DNA from: Malania oleifera
Taxonomy: Eukaryota; Streptophyta; Magnoliopsida; Santalales; Ximeniaceae
Reading direction: 5' to 3'
Assembly (NCBI RefSeq): GCF_029873635.1
Contig: NC_080425.1
Coordinates: forward strand, 44,348,402-44,412,401
DNA length: 64,000 nt
Part shown: positions 46,722-58,437 of the stretch, in pieces
Numbering within the stretch: the first letter of the stretch is position 1
Layout of the letters: each line of letters opens with the position of its first letter
Translations under genes and position numbers: made by a program
The notes under the pieces: generated by a model
Database searches by the model: none
Told to the model about the DNA's origin: nothing
The model's input: only the letters and a program-made list of their open reading frames with translations

Positions 46722-47770
46722 GGGAGACCCAAGATGAAAAACTGGAAGTACCCGTTGTGGATTCGTGCACTCTCTCTTCTTCTAGTTGGGTAAACAGACC
46801 ATTGAGTCTCAAACCCACCACTAGAAGAACCACACCTCAATTTGCCCCTCCATAGGGCTTTTTATAGCTACTCAGTGTCACATCCAGCAACCTCACTCGC
46901 ACCCTCTATATTTAGGAAAGCGGCTTCCACTGAGTCCATATATTACATGTTTAAACAAGTATGAATGGATAAGCCTCTCCTTCATGACATGAAACAATCA
47001 CCTGCGTTCATAAAGTTCCAAAGGAACTTGTTAACACAAGAGACAGAATCAAGGGTGCACATGGATGGTTTGGTTAAGCAGACTGAGCTTATGAATTCCA
47101 TAATACTAAAGCACCTTGTTCCTAAACTAAAAGACCTAGGCTCACCTACTATCTCGTGTGTAATTGGTAATTACACTATCTATGGGGCCCTTCTAGATTT
47201 AGGAGCAAGTGTGAACATTCTTTCATACTCGGCTTATCAGAAACTCAACCTAGCAGTTCTACAACCCACCTCGGTTTCCATACGCCTTGCTGATTGATCT
47301 CTTAAGCAACCCTGGGGTGTAGTAAAAGATGTGGTAGTCAGGGTGGGAGATTTCCATTACCCTGTTAACTTTATCATTTTAGATATGGAGATCTCCACCA
47401 ACCCGATCCCTACCCTTTTGGGATGACTGTTCTTATCCACAGCTAACGCCTGCGTTCAATGTAGGACGGGGATTATGGACATCTCATGGGGTCATAAGCA
47501 ACATAGGATAAACATATTTAATGCTTCCCAACATTCTCTAAAAACTGTCCAAGTTGTGGACAAAGACGTAATTGACAAAATTATTAGGAAAGCAACTCCC
47601 TCAATGCTATGGAAACACCCTTGGGAAATTACACTGCAGCTTGACATCCCTACCCATGCTGAATTTGAGGATCCTCTTAAGCAATCTATGCTAAAACATG
47701 ATTGAGACCCCAAATATGAAACTAAGTTAGGGGTATGCAATCTCAGGTGTGAGGAAGAGACGAGAGAAAC
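46722..47770 (+). pseudogene. Gag-protease region of C, between B and K
   Basis: Starts with the gag-protease linker (NKPLL-like block and FIKFQRNLLTQE). It continues through LVPKLKDLGSPTISCVIGNY and the retropepsin active-site block ALLDLGASVNILSYSAYQKL (DLGAS near 47,196). After that come VVVRVGDFHYPVNFIILDM-like sequence and an LLG block. This is the gag-asp protease of plant Gypsy elements. No reverse transcriptase follows before the region resumes beyond K at 55,332 and enters the pol-end marker. Broken. Confidence 0.78.
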
Positions 47771-48942
47771 TGTTGGAATTGGTGTATTCCAAAGAGGAAG
47801 GTGAATTGGAATTTTTAAAACTTTTGCCTAGGTTAAACCAGACATTAGCAGTATTTCGCAACCTGGTGTCCTTCTAAAAGCATACTCAATTCCCAAACAA
47901 ATAACTGAGCAAAATTAAAAACATGTATAATAGGCTCAGTAATTCACGATCATACACAATAAAATATAATCATTCAAGTGCTGGAATTTAAACTGCGAAA
48001 ATTAAGATCAAACACAAGAAATATTATTGGGGTTCAACCAACAATGCCTATGTCCTTGCCTCAAGCTCACAAGTAAGAGGATTCCACTATGGCTCACTTA
48101 ATGGGTGGAGCGGCACCTAATACAACACCTTATAGGATGGTGCACCTAACTTACCTAAACGGGTCAAAGCCAATCGGGGACTATTCATAGGGCTATTCAT
48201 CCTCGTTCGATCATTCGTTGGGAATACAACAGATATGAAAAATTTACGTACAAATAAATGCTTCTAATACAAGCAGATGTGTACAACAATTACACCCCAA
48301 AATATGTGCTCACAAATGATAAAGATTTATACTCAAGTGAGACCTTGTAAATCTATGTGTCAACTCTCAATAATGTGTGAATGTATATATGTGAGAGTGA
48401 GACCCTTAGTTCAAGATAGTATTTTGAAAGAAACTTTAAAACCCTAAGCAAATATCCAATAAAAATATTTTATCAAGAATCAAGCACAATGGATATTAGG
48501 GTTTAAGCTTGCAAAGGTTTTATCAAAAGAATAATATGCAAGCTTTTAACTCTTACAATAAAGATGCTAAAAAACATAAGCAAGGATGAGATTTTCCCAA
48601 TCAATATTTATCCATATCAAATAATATGGGAACAATCACAATAGCATACTCTCAAGAAAGTTTTTCAAATATGTATGTTTATGTAAGAGTATATGCCAAG
48701 AGATGATATATGAATATTCCCAATAATTAATATCTAAAATCCCTTCAAGTTGCAATTGATTTGCAAATTAAGGAGAGTGAAGATGATGCTCTCTTTTTGA
48801 AATAATCAAGCAAACACAAATGAATGAATGTACAATATGCTTGAAATTTGAGAGTATGTAAGCAATAAGAGTATAAAAATCTTAAAGAGAAATTTGTCTA
48901 ATCAAAATGCTAATTTCTACTTGATATGAGCAAATGAACTTG

Positions 48943-48950
48943 TATTTATA
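48943..48950 (-). promoter_or_regulatory. TATA box of solo LTR K
   Basis: TATAAATA on the minus strand, about 120 bp downstream of the GGTCGAC-type motif array. Confidence 0.5.
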
Positions 48951-49450
48951 GACTTGGCCAAAATTATAGCCATTGGGGACACGTTGGGTACTTTGGAAAA
49001 AAGATCAATTGAGTTTAATTAAAAATAACCCAGTTTATCCTCGGTAAAAATTGACCAACCTGAGAGGTTCGGTCGACTAGGTTACTCAGTTCGGTCGACT
49101 AGGGTGTCAGTTCGGTTGACCAGACTTGAGGAGATTTGGAACCTCCGAGGTTTGGTCAACCAGGCTAAGTTCAGTTGACCAAATTTCGATGTTTGGTCGA
49201 CCAAGCCATTTTTCAACTTCAAGTTCGATCGACTAGGACGTTGCTGTAGAATAATAACACCAAGATATGTTTTGAAGAAATGATTGAAGAGATAACCCAA
49301 AGTTTTATTACAAAAATCAGATTACAATAATATGTCCAACCATACACTCACTAAATGAGTTTCAATGGCGAAAGGACAACAAATAGAAAAACAAAAGAGG
49401 ACACAATCATGTAGTTGAGATGTGTGTATTGCTCCGGTGGGGAGGGGTCT

Positions 49451-49458
49451 TATTTATA
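49451..49458 (-). promoter_or_regulatory. TATA box of the left LTR of L
   Basis: TATAAATA on the minus strand. The counterpart in the other LTR is at 54,252-54,259. Confidence 0.55.
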
Positions 49459-49528
49459 GCCTCTAGTCTGTGGAAGAAGTACATGGGTGGCTCACACACC
49501 ATGGTAGGTGGTGGTAGCTCATCTACCA

Positions 49529-49716
49529 TGGCTGACTTTGACATTAGTGGCCGACTTTGACATTAGTGGTCATCTTTGACATTAGCGACCAACTTTGACA
49601 TTAGTGGTCGTCTTTGACATTAGCAGCCAACTTTGACATTATTGGTCGACTTTGACATTAGTCTTTATATTTGAAATTAGTGCCCGTCTTTGACATTAGT
49701 GGTCATCTTTGACATA
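49529..49716. repeat. 19-bp tandem repeat in the LTR of L, about nine copies
   Basis: Unit close to CGACTTTGACATTAGTGGT, with variation mostly in the last and first three bases. The other LTR (54,328-54,460) has about seven more divergent copies. Confidence 0.9.
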
Positions 49717-49914
49717 GCGTGCCCACCATTCACACTGGATAGGACATACAGTCTCAAGGGGTGCTGCCCCCAAACCCCAATGTCTCAGAGGGGAACGTCT
49801 TCTATCTTTGTGGTACCATTGCAGTCTACCGCTTCAACCTCATCTGAACCATACATCAGGTAAGTGTGCCAATTAACTCATGAGAAGCGGGCATTGCACA
49901 CACATACACCAACA

Positions 49915-49930
49915 CCCCCCCCCCCCCTCA
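49915..49930 (-). other. Polypurine tract of L
   Basis: A run of about 14 C on the plus strand (G on the element strand) directly inside the 3' LTR. Confidence 0.7.
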
Positions 49931-50091
49931 ATGTCTACCTACACTCTTGGACCAATACAAAGAGCATCCTGATGTTTCTGGAAGTTGGAACTACCCAATG
50001 CTTTGGTGAAGATATCTGCATGATTATCTTCTGTTGGGAAATACTTCATTTCAACAACCTCATCCTCAATGAGTTATTTTATGTAGTGATG

Positions 50092-50500
50092 CTAAATTTC
50101 AATGTGCTTGGTTCTTGCATGGAACATCAAGTTCTTACTTATAGCTATGTAACTTTGATTGTCACAGTGAATCAGAGTTGCGGCATTTATCGTTATCCCA
50201 ATATTAGTAAGAAGTCTTCTTATCCTGACAACTTCACATAAGGTGAGACAAGCTGACTTGTACTCGACTTCTGTGAATGATAGTGACACTGTTGGCTACT
50301 TCTTGCTTGTCCACGATATAATTCCATTCCCAAAGAGAAAACAATATCCAGAAATTGACTTTCTAGAATTAATATCTCCTGCCCAATCAGAGTCACAATA
50401 TCCAATTAGGGAGTTCCCTAATGTATAAAAGATTCCAAAATGAGGAGTCCCTTTTTATATACTTGAGGAACCTCATTCCAGCCTTCCAGTGAATTTCTCA
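50092..50500 (-). pseudogene. RNase H region of L
   Basis: SLSFTEVEYKSACLTLCEVV, LIHCDNQSYIAISKNLMF and HARTKHIEI are Copia RNase H blocks in order. The upstream part lies toward 50,500. Confidence 0.85.
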
Positions 50501-51330
50501 TGGCTTATTTTCAAATATACTCATAATTCCAACTACAAAACTGATATCATGCCTTGTGTTGCACAGGTACACCAAACTCCCAATTAGGCTTCTATACCTC
50601 TTTGTATCAATGAGTGGAGAGGGGTCTTCAATGGAGAGCTTAATGTTTACTTCCATTGCAGTAACCACTGGAGTGCATCCTACCATCCCAAATGCCTTCA
50701 ATAACTCTTGAGCATATCGTTGCTGAGAAATGAAGATTTCTCTTGGATGCTGCCACACGTCAATGCCTAAGAAGAAGTGGAGTAGCACCAAGTCTGTCAT
50801 CTCGAATTCTGAGTATAGGCCTTCACGGATGTTGTTGATCTTCTCCTCATGGTCACCTGTAAGCACAAGATCATCTACATATAGTAAAATTATTATATAC
50901 ATCCCATTCCCCTTCAGTACATATAAATTTGCATCAGTGGTACTTTTACAAAATCCATAATTAGTGAAGAAAGAATCAATCCTCTGGTACCAAGCTCAAC
51001 GGGCTTGTTTCAACCCATACAAGGCTTTCTTCAACCTACACACTTTGTTGTCTAAATTTCGCAATTCAAATCCTAGTGGTTGGATAACATAAAACTCCTC
51101 TTTAAGATGACCATCTAGGAATGCAGACTTCACATCCATTTGAAATAACACCTAACTTCTACGTGTAGTAGTAGCCAAAACCAGATGGTTTGTTCCCATG
51201 CGGGCTGTTGGTGCAGAGGTTTTAATAACATCAAAACCTTCCACCTAAAAAAATTCTTGTGCTATAAGGAGAGCTTTGTACTTCTCTAAAGTACCATCAG
51301 CTTTATATTTTACCTTCCATATCCACTTCG
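50498..51330 (-). pseudogene. Reverse transcriptase region of L
   Basis: Minus strand: an LKQA-type block near 51,000, then IILLYVDDLVLTGDHEEKI with the YVDD catalytic motif, LLHFFLGIDVWQ, FISQQRYAQELLKAFGM and YRSLIGSLVYLCNTRHDISF. Order and spacing fit Copia RT. Confidence 0.88.
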
Positions 51331-51849
51331 TGCCGATTACTTTCCTATAAGGGGGACGATCCATAATCTCACAAGTATCATTTTTCATGATACTTTCATA
51401 TTCAACTTTCATAGTCGTTCTCCACTTCAGATCAGCTAGCGTTTCATCTAGGCTATTTGGTTACTTAACTGTACTCATTATATCAGCCATTAAGGCCATA
51501 TTTACTAAGTGTTCTACTGATCGATGTTGTTCCTCTATTCTCTTCGACCTTTGAGGTCCATCAAGTTGTGAACTTTGACTCACAAGTTCTAGATTTCCTT
51601 CGTTAAAGAGATTTCGTACCCACCTGGGGTGTGGCTTTTGAACAGATGCTACTGGTACAACAGGCTGGTTTTGAATTTCTTAATCATTCACCTCAATCTG
51701 CTGCTTTGAGTGAGGCACATGGTGGGTTACTTTATCGGTTGATGATAAAGTGGGCTGATCTCTATCTCCCACTGAGTGTGGTCCTTTATCAAATACCACA
51801 TCTTGGATTGTGACGATCTTCTTTGCCTCTACATCATACAGACGATATG

Positions 51850-53080
51850 CCATCAATTATGTTCTGTATCTTAAGAAAATGTACTTACGACTCTTGTCAT
51901 CTAACTTCCTTAAACTATCATCTGGAACATGTACAAAAACATCTACAACCAAATGTTCTAAGATGATAAACGGAGGGTTTCTTACCATAGTAAGCCTCAT
52001 GAGGTGTTTTGTTCCCCAAAGCTTTAGTGAAGCATCGGTTGAGGATATACACGGTTGTATTAACAACTTCTACCCAAAACTATTTTGGAAGGTCTTGTGC
52101 CTTCATCATTGCTCTGGCCATCTCCATCACAATGCGATTTTGCCATTCCACAACGCCATTCTATTGTGGAATTTTTGGTGTTGACACTTGGCGCTTGATG
52201 CCATATGCACTGCAATAATTGTTGAACCCCTCTAATGTGAACTCGCCTCCTTGATCTGTTTGAAGTTTCTTTAACTACAAGCCTATCTCATTTTCAACAA
52301 GTTTATGCCACACTTTAAATTTTACAAAAGCCTCGGCCTTATCACGAAGAAAGTACACCCACATCTTTCTACTGTAATCATCTACTAATAGCATAAAATA
52401 GAAAGATCCTCCTAGTGCAGAAGTAGTCATTTTACCATAGAGATCTGCATGTACCAACTCTAGAGGAAGCTTTGATTTGTTGTTACTCTCTTGTGGAAAT
52501 GACATACGATGTTGCTTGCCCAGTATGCAAGCTTCACAAGGCTCTCCAGTATCAACTACTACAGGCATATCCACCACCATTTCCTTTCTCTACATCTCCT
52601 TCAAAACTGCATAGATGTGTCCAAACCTTCCATGCCAAAGTTTTCTTATTGTATCTCTACTTGTTGCAGCAAGTGCCACAAACTCATACGGATTATTCTT
52701 TCGAATACATTCCCCCACAATGTTACCATTGCTATCAATGATCTTAGCTTTTGTTTTCATAAATCGTACTTCATAGTCACAGTCAGTGATAGCAGCTACA
52801 AATAAAAGATTCCTCTTAATTTGAGGAACATAAAGGACATCCAAAAGAGTTTTACCATGGACATTCATGGTTTTTAATGAAATGGATCCAGTGCCCGCTA
52901 CTAGACACTTTGCATTATTTATGAAAATCATATTGATAGGTTCATGAAGAGGCTTAAGTGAACCATACCAATCCTTTTTGTTGGCCATGTGTCGAGAAGC
53001 TCCACTATCAAGTACCCATGAGTAATCTCCTAGTACTGTTTGAGCATTTGAGCACATTTTTTCGGTAACCATGAAAAGAT
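51850..53080 (-). pseudogene. Protease and integrase region of L
   Basis: VLDSGASRHMANKKDW gives the aspartic protease active site. TLLDVLYVPQIKRNLLFVAA follows, then the GAG-pre-integrase block KLWHGRFGHIY, the zinc-binding CEACILGKQHRMSFP and the core ELVHADLYGKM and FYFMLLVDDYSRKMWVYFL. The integrase end carries the FVHVPDDSLRKLDDKS block. Decayed. Confidence 0.88.
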
Positions 53081-53099
53081 CTTATTCTAGTTCAACACA

Positions 53100-53995
53100 A
53101 TTTGCTACCTATCTGACATTCCATGTAGGCTTTAACGTGTCATTGTTTTCATCGTGGATACGTTTTCTACAATCCTTGGCTACATGCCCCTTTTTGTTGC
53201 AGAAGTAGCACGTACCAAAAAATTCGCACATACCAAAAATTCTCTTCTTGTTCTTTACCTTCTTCTTTTCAAAATTATTGTCTTTGCCTTTGATCTACAC
53301 AATGAAAACACTACAGCTTTCATTTTCTCTGGTTCTCAGCCTCATCTCCTCCCCTAGCAGTAAAGCACAGAATTCCTCAAAGGTTAGTGTAGGAGTTCTA
53401 ATCTGCGTGTTAAGAGCAGTTACCAGACTATCATATTTTGATGGTAGTGCTCAAATGCATTTTTGAGCTAACTCCACACCGGTCTTTACCATGGCCACAA
53501 TCACTATTTGATTACATAGATTTTTTATTCTGGTAATGAATACTTCTGCCAATTCTCCATCATGTAGCTTTTCTGCAGCAAGTTGATTCTCCAAGTTTTG
53601 AATGCGTGTCTTGTTCCTTATTTCATATTGATTCTTTAGACCATTCCAAGCATCTGCAGCCTTGGATGTATGCTAGATCAACGTAAGTTCAGAATCGGAT
53701 ACATATGTGACAATAGCACAAAGTGCATCTGCATTCTGCCTCTTCCATGCTTTAATGAGGGTAGCATCTAGAGGGATGATAACCTTAGGATTTGTGGGAT
53801 CAAGCGTGCCAATTGATTCTAGATCCATACCTTGAGTTGTATCAATTAGTTCATATGAATCCAGAATAGCACTCATCTTGAACTTCCACAAAGTGTAGTT
53901 CATGTCATCTAGCTTTCCTTTTGTGAATGCTGGTGGACGTATCCGAAATGTTGTTGGAGATGTAGTAGCTGATGATGAAGTTCCTTTCATTGCAA
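53100..53995 (-). pseudogene. Gag region of L
   Basis: N-terminal blocks FTKGKLDDMNYTLWKFKMSA and ATLIKAWKRQNADALCAIVT match Copia gag. A CCHC knuckle of the form CYFCNKKGHVAKDC stands at about 53,165-53,210, just before the protease. Decayed. Confidence 0.8.
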
Positions 53996-54035
53996 CGTCT
54001 CAACAATTATAGTTGTTTCTTCTTAGTAGCCTTCA

Positions 54036-54047
54036 GCTCTGATACCA
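54036..54047 (-). other. Primer-binding site of L, tRNA-iMet type
   Basis: TGGTATCAGAGC on the minus strand, directly beside the inner end of the right LTR. Confidence 0.88.
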
Positions 54048-54688
54048 TGTTGAATAACAATACCAAGATCTGTTTTGAAGAAACGATCGAAGAGATAACA
54101 CAAATTTTTATTAAAAAAATCATATTGCAACAATCTGTCTAACCATGCACTCACTAAATGAGCTTCAATGGTGAAAGGACAACAAATAGAAAAGCAAAAG
54201 AGGACACAATCTTGCAGTCGAGATGTGTGTATTGCTTTTATGATGAGGTCTTATTTATAGCCTCTGGTCCATGGAAGAAGCACATGGGTGGCTCACCTAC
54301 CATGGTAGGTGGTGGTAGCTCACCTACCATGGCCGACTTTAACATTAGTGGCCGACCTTAACATTAGTGGTTGTCTTTGTTATTAGTGGCCAACTTTGAC
54401 ATTAGCGGTCATCTTTGACATTATTACCTGTCTTTGACATTAGTGGCCATCTTTCACATACTATTCCCACCGTTCACACTAGATAAGCCATATCATCTTG
54501 AGGGGCATTGCCCCTCATACCCCCCCCACCGAGGGCGTTTCCCCCAAACCTTTGTGTCTCAGAGGAGAACGTCTTCTATCTTCGTGGTACCATTGCAGTA
54601 TACCGCTTTGACCTCATCTGAACCACACATCAGGTAAGTGTGCCAATTAACTCATAGGAGGTGGGCATTACACATATATACACACACA
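54048..54688 (-). repeat. 5' LTR of L (right side)
   Basis: 641 bp, collinear with the left LTR, with the TATA box at 54,252-54,259 and the 19-bp repeat array at 54,328-54,460. Confidence 0.85.
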
Positions 54689-55331
54689 GTTGGGATTGTC
54701 ACATGTGCCACTTTAGTTGACCAGGGTGTTGATGTATATTTTAGGGACAGTTGACCAAATGGTCAAACTTTTGACCCTGGGGAGGTTCGATCAACCGAAG
54801 TGTCTCTGTGTGTTAGGGTTCGGTCAATCGAACACACTTACTTTGTGCAATGAAGTCCATATTTCTATTTAAAGTCATCCCTTCTCACATACTTCTTATT
54901 GCTAAGTTATAGGGGGCTTTTCATGCAATAATTTGGGTCCTATGGTCAATCTGAGGTCTTTGAGCTTTTTAATTAGTCCCTAAAATCCAGCATCGGTTGA
55001 TTGAAGGGTGATCCCAAAGGTTCATCTATGGTCTTGAGTATTCATCCCTATCATGCATGCAAATGCAGTTATTACAGATCATATTAAAATATTACACACC
55101 CAAAACTTATATGCATTTTCAACACAATATAGACAATGTCTTCATTCATTTTGCACCTTATATTGCCATGCCATACGTTAGGTGATGTTGAATTTCAGCT
55201 CCTCATGGCTTCTATTTAATTCTTACCATCCATGCATGCAAAGCAATAATCCTGTGCACATACTCAATGCACAGGTAGGATACTTTGTGTTTTTCATAAT
55301 CAAAATAGGATATGACCCAAAAATTCAATAG

Positions 55332-55700
55332 AAACCAATGTTAGCTTCGAACTAGGATAAGTTCAAAATGAGCTTCAAAGTTTCTGGCTGAAGATGGTAA
55401 ACTTAGCGCTTCCAAGAGGCAACCCGATAGATTTCTGGCTGAAGATAGTAAACTTAGCACTTTCGGGAGGCAACCTGATAGTTTTTCATCTTTCATTTAG
55501 CCCATAGAATGTTTAGAGTAGGTTAAGTTGGTTGAGTGTCTATCACGTAGGATTTAGTGTAATCTGGAAGTGCCACAAAGTACAACGACCATTACGTACG
55601 AGGGCAACCTGGTAGAATCCTTACACCATTAGTAGATTGGGAGATATTGAGAGGGATGATGAGGTCTGCAACAAGCACTGAACATGGTGCGACCTAGTCG
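55332..55700 (+). other. Pol-end marker of C with a ~50-bp tandem duplication
   Basis: The stretch GATGGTAAACTTAGCGCTTC (about 55,393) corresponds to the pol-end marker in D at about 5,120. Here a ~50-bp unit containing it occurs twice in tandem (about 55,379-55,480), with the second copy diverged. It follows directly on the protease region on the other side of K. Confidence 0.7.
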
Positions 55701-56460
55701 AGAAACATTGAGAAGTTGTTTAAATTTTTCTCAACCCCAACTCTGCATCTCCCGCCTCCTCATTATAGCTTGGGCGAGCATAGTCGCCCCTCTCCTTCTT
55801 GAACGTACTACTTGAGCAATTTGTAACCCCATTGCACCCCCCCACGATATCTTCTCCGTATAATTCATCTCTGGCATCCTCCCATGGGTCGTCTTAGTCC
55901 ACTGCCACAAGGCAATGACTTCGAGCCATGCCATAGAGGGGTCTTCATTGTGGGGCCGGTAGGGTCCCGAGTTCCAAGAGAAGGTTGTGCACCTAGTTCA
56001 GGCTCCTTGCAGGCATCTGCAGATGAAGCCACAATGAGGGTCGGCCCCGCGACTAGAGAGTTCTCTGCAGGGAGTAATACCACCATTCATGGACTAGACC
56101 TCCATTGATCTTCATGAGGTCCAGTTTTCCTACCCCCCCCCCCCCCCTCCGCCATTCCACCCCTTCCAGCCAACCATGCCATATATCCCACCATAAGAGG
56201 TTCCTGATCCTCCCATCACAGTACCTCCAGTTCTGACACTTGACCCGCAACCATTACCCTACCCCTTTCCGTCATATCAGTCCCTCCCGCCACAAACAAT
56301 GCCTAACCAACCAAGGCCACTCCAGGCTCTTCAGCCACAATGGCCTTGAACTCTCTTTTCTCCCTGCCGGCTTCAGTACCTACGGGAAACCACACCTGCT
56401 CATAACACTACATTGGCCTAACCACTGATAATCTCATCTGATTCAGAATCTGACTCGAAT
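55700..56460 (+). pseudogene. Proline-rich 3' ORF region of C, function unknown
   Basis: Pro/Ser-rich open stretches matching the D region at 4,150-5,000 at DNA level, for example around CCATATATCCCACCATAAGA and the PLSVISV-like block. I do not recognise a domain. Broken. Confidence 0.4.
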
Positions 56461-56769
56461 TTCGACTAAAATATGTATAATGTAATATTGGGTCTTATAA
56501 TATGCCTTTGTGGCATCAGGTCGTTCTCTTTCTTGCTCTTGCACGAGCCCACCACATTTTGGAATTGTTCTCATGCTTACACTACATTGTATGAATTGGG
56601 ATATGAAGGAAACGAATATGGTGTTTTAAACTAATATTTGTCTTTTGTGCTACATTGTCTTCTTTCTTGCATGTTCTTTTGATTAATCTATTTTGCAGGG
56701 CACTGTTTGCTCTTCGTGGCACCATGCATTGTCTTATCCATTCCCTGGGTCCTATTTTATTTCAACACT

Positions 56770-58437
56770 TCAGTGAGGACATTGAAGTTCTAAGTTGGGG
56801 GTACAGATAGTACATTACATGGCAATATTTCAGGCATAAAAATGACATAATTTTTAAAACTTTTTGCAAACAAATTCTAAGGAACCATGTTAACATATTT
56901 TATATCTTATACATACACCCATATAACCTAAGGTTACATGCCTTAACTTCCTTATTATATGATTTCACTATGATCACCAACAATGTAGTAAAATCAATTG
57001 TATAAAGTTTGCATAATACGGCCAACAACTTGACATTACTCTAGGTAGTTGACTAAGTGGTTTGTTTGGGTTAATATTGCAATGTAAACTCTTTTATGTA
57101 CTTGGTACTTCATGGGGCTAAGAACACACTCGCACGTGATTTGTAACACTTAGGTTTCTTTGAGAATACTGAGAGAACAACCATGGCAACTATGACACCT
57201 TGTGAGGTATTTGAGCCATCCGTTCATTTCTCAAGTTTTTGACGTCAAACTCTGAGTTTACAAAACTCAACTATCCTCCTCTTACTGGATTTCATTTTCC
57301 AACTAGTCTTTGTTCTTGTATTTTCCAGTCTAGAATTAACATCAACTGGGGAGATATAAATCTAGGTCTTGTAACTTACTCAAGACAGAAAGGTTAAGCC
57401 AACCCTAGAGACTGACTTTTTCCATAGACTCATTTTGAGCTACACTCCTATTGGAAAACATGAAGACAGTATAAGAACGTGATGATTGTTTCAACTAACC
57501 ATACAAGAGAAAAAAAATAAGTAGAGAAAATGAAAAACAACAAAAATATACACATGCTCTGAGAAAATATGAAAAGATCCAACTGAAAGCACACACTATA
57601 AGTTTGCACATATGAAGAATCTTCTAACCAATACATCTGTTGAATTCACGCAAGTCTAAGAATAAGTTCCTCTAAGGTGGTCTTGATTGAATGTGGTGAG
57701 TAAGTGAGAAGATGCTAAGGTGAAGGACCCAACACCTCAATAAAGACTGGATTCCTTTCTTATAAGACTAGTTACTTCACACTTCAAGCATTAGTTCTTC
57801 AAATATGTGGAATGTTTGATCATGACACTCTTCCTCACATATGAGAGTGAACCCATCTTCCTGAGTGAATTTTGAGGGAATAAACTAGTGCGGCTAAGTC
57901 AAAACAACCGTTCCATAGGTGCCTCCAAGCATTCTGAGTGAGACAAATCATACAAATTCTTTTACCTCCGAGCATGTGGTCTGTACACATGCCCTGTGAA
58001 GTGGCCTATTTATACTTGGACTTGCAGGCTAATATTAACTTTGAACTATAATCAAGAGTTAATTTTTTGTGATTAATATCTTGAAATGACTATGTTGCAT
58101 CAAGTTTTACATGATTGAAATGCTACAGAGTATGTGTATAATGGAGTCATGTATGAAGTCATTTGTATGTAATAAGGTTATATTTTTTTATATACAATGG
58201 TGTGATTATGTTACATGAGTTTTCGCTTCTTATTCACTATATTGGTGTTTGTGGGAATCACCCTGGAAACCCTCAAGAGACTAGAACTTATCCACTAAGA
58301 TCAACCTAGGGGTTTAAAGCCTTATTGCATATGGTAAATGCAATCACGTTTCCCACGAAAGAGGATATAGGCAGGATTTGGTAGTTTTCTTAGATTTTTC
58401 TTTGCTCAAGGACTAGCAAAGTGTAAGTTGGGGGTTG
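56770..58437 (+). other. 3' noncoding module of C
   Basis: Starts at CTTCAGTGAGGACATTGAAG and the G-rich GTTGGGGGTAC (56,794-56,803) and ends at the PPT GTAAGTTGGGGGTTG beside the 3' LTR. Ordered blocks are shared with A, B and D: ATATAACCTAAGG (about 56,932), GACACCTTGTGAGGTAT (57,194-57,210), GGGGAGATA (about 57,350), GTGAAGGACCCAACACCTCA (57,720-57,739) and CTCACATATGAG (about 57,834). No credible ORF. Confidence 0.78.

Larger units (their letters stand above)
49245..49914 (-). repeat. 3' LTR of L (left side)
   Basis: Starts TGTAGAATAATAACACCAAG and ends CATACACCAACA before the C-run. It contains a 19-bp tandem repeat (49,529-49,716) upstream of a TATA box at 49,451-49,458 (minus strand). 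Confidence 0.85.
49245..54688 (-). mobile_element. Element L: Copia element with full set of domains, inserted in K
   Basis: 5444 bp. LTRs at 49,245-49,914 and 54,048-54,688. The flanks GTTGC (49,240-49,244) and GTTGG (54,689-54,693) match at four of five bases. The right LTR abuts a tRNA-iMet PBS (54,036-54,047) and the left LTR abuts a C-run PPT, so L reads on the minus strand. Gag with a CCHC knuckle, protease, integrase, reverse transcriptase and RNase H follow in Copia order. This is not the Sirevirus type: gag is short and the LTRs are about 650 bp. I cannot assign a lineage within Copia. Broken several times. Confidence 0.88.
47771..55331 (-). mobile_element. Solo LTR K: Sirevirus-like LTR with TSD GAAAC, interrupted by L
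   Basis: GAAAC at 47,766-47,770 and 55,332-55,336. The K parts are 47,771-49,244 and 54,694-55,331, about 2.1 kb together, close to the 2085 bp of E. It starts TGTTGGAATTGGTGTATTCC, shares the GTGAATTGGAATTT block with E, and holds no coding sequence of its own. Its U3 motif is a variant, TTCGGTCGACTAG/GGTTGACCA (49,068-49,236 and 54,710-54,840). The TATA box is at 48,943-48,950 on the minus strand. Confidence 0.85.

Noticed and set aside
49529-49716. Regularly spaced short repeats that might suggest a CRISPR array
   Set aside because: Units are contiguous without unique spacers, lie within a plant LTR, and recur in the partner LTR.
55884-56108. Possible host gene in the GC-richer stretch 55,850-56,350
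   Set aside because: The same sequence occurs in D at about 4,150-4,950 in opposite orientation, so it belongs to the retroelement family.
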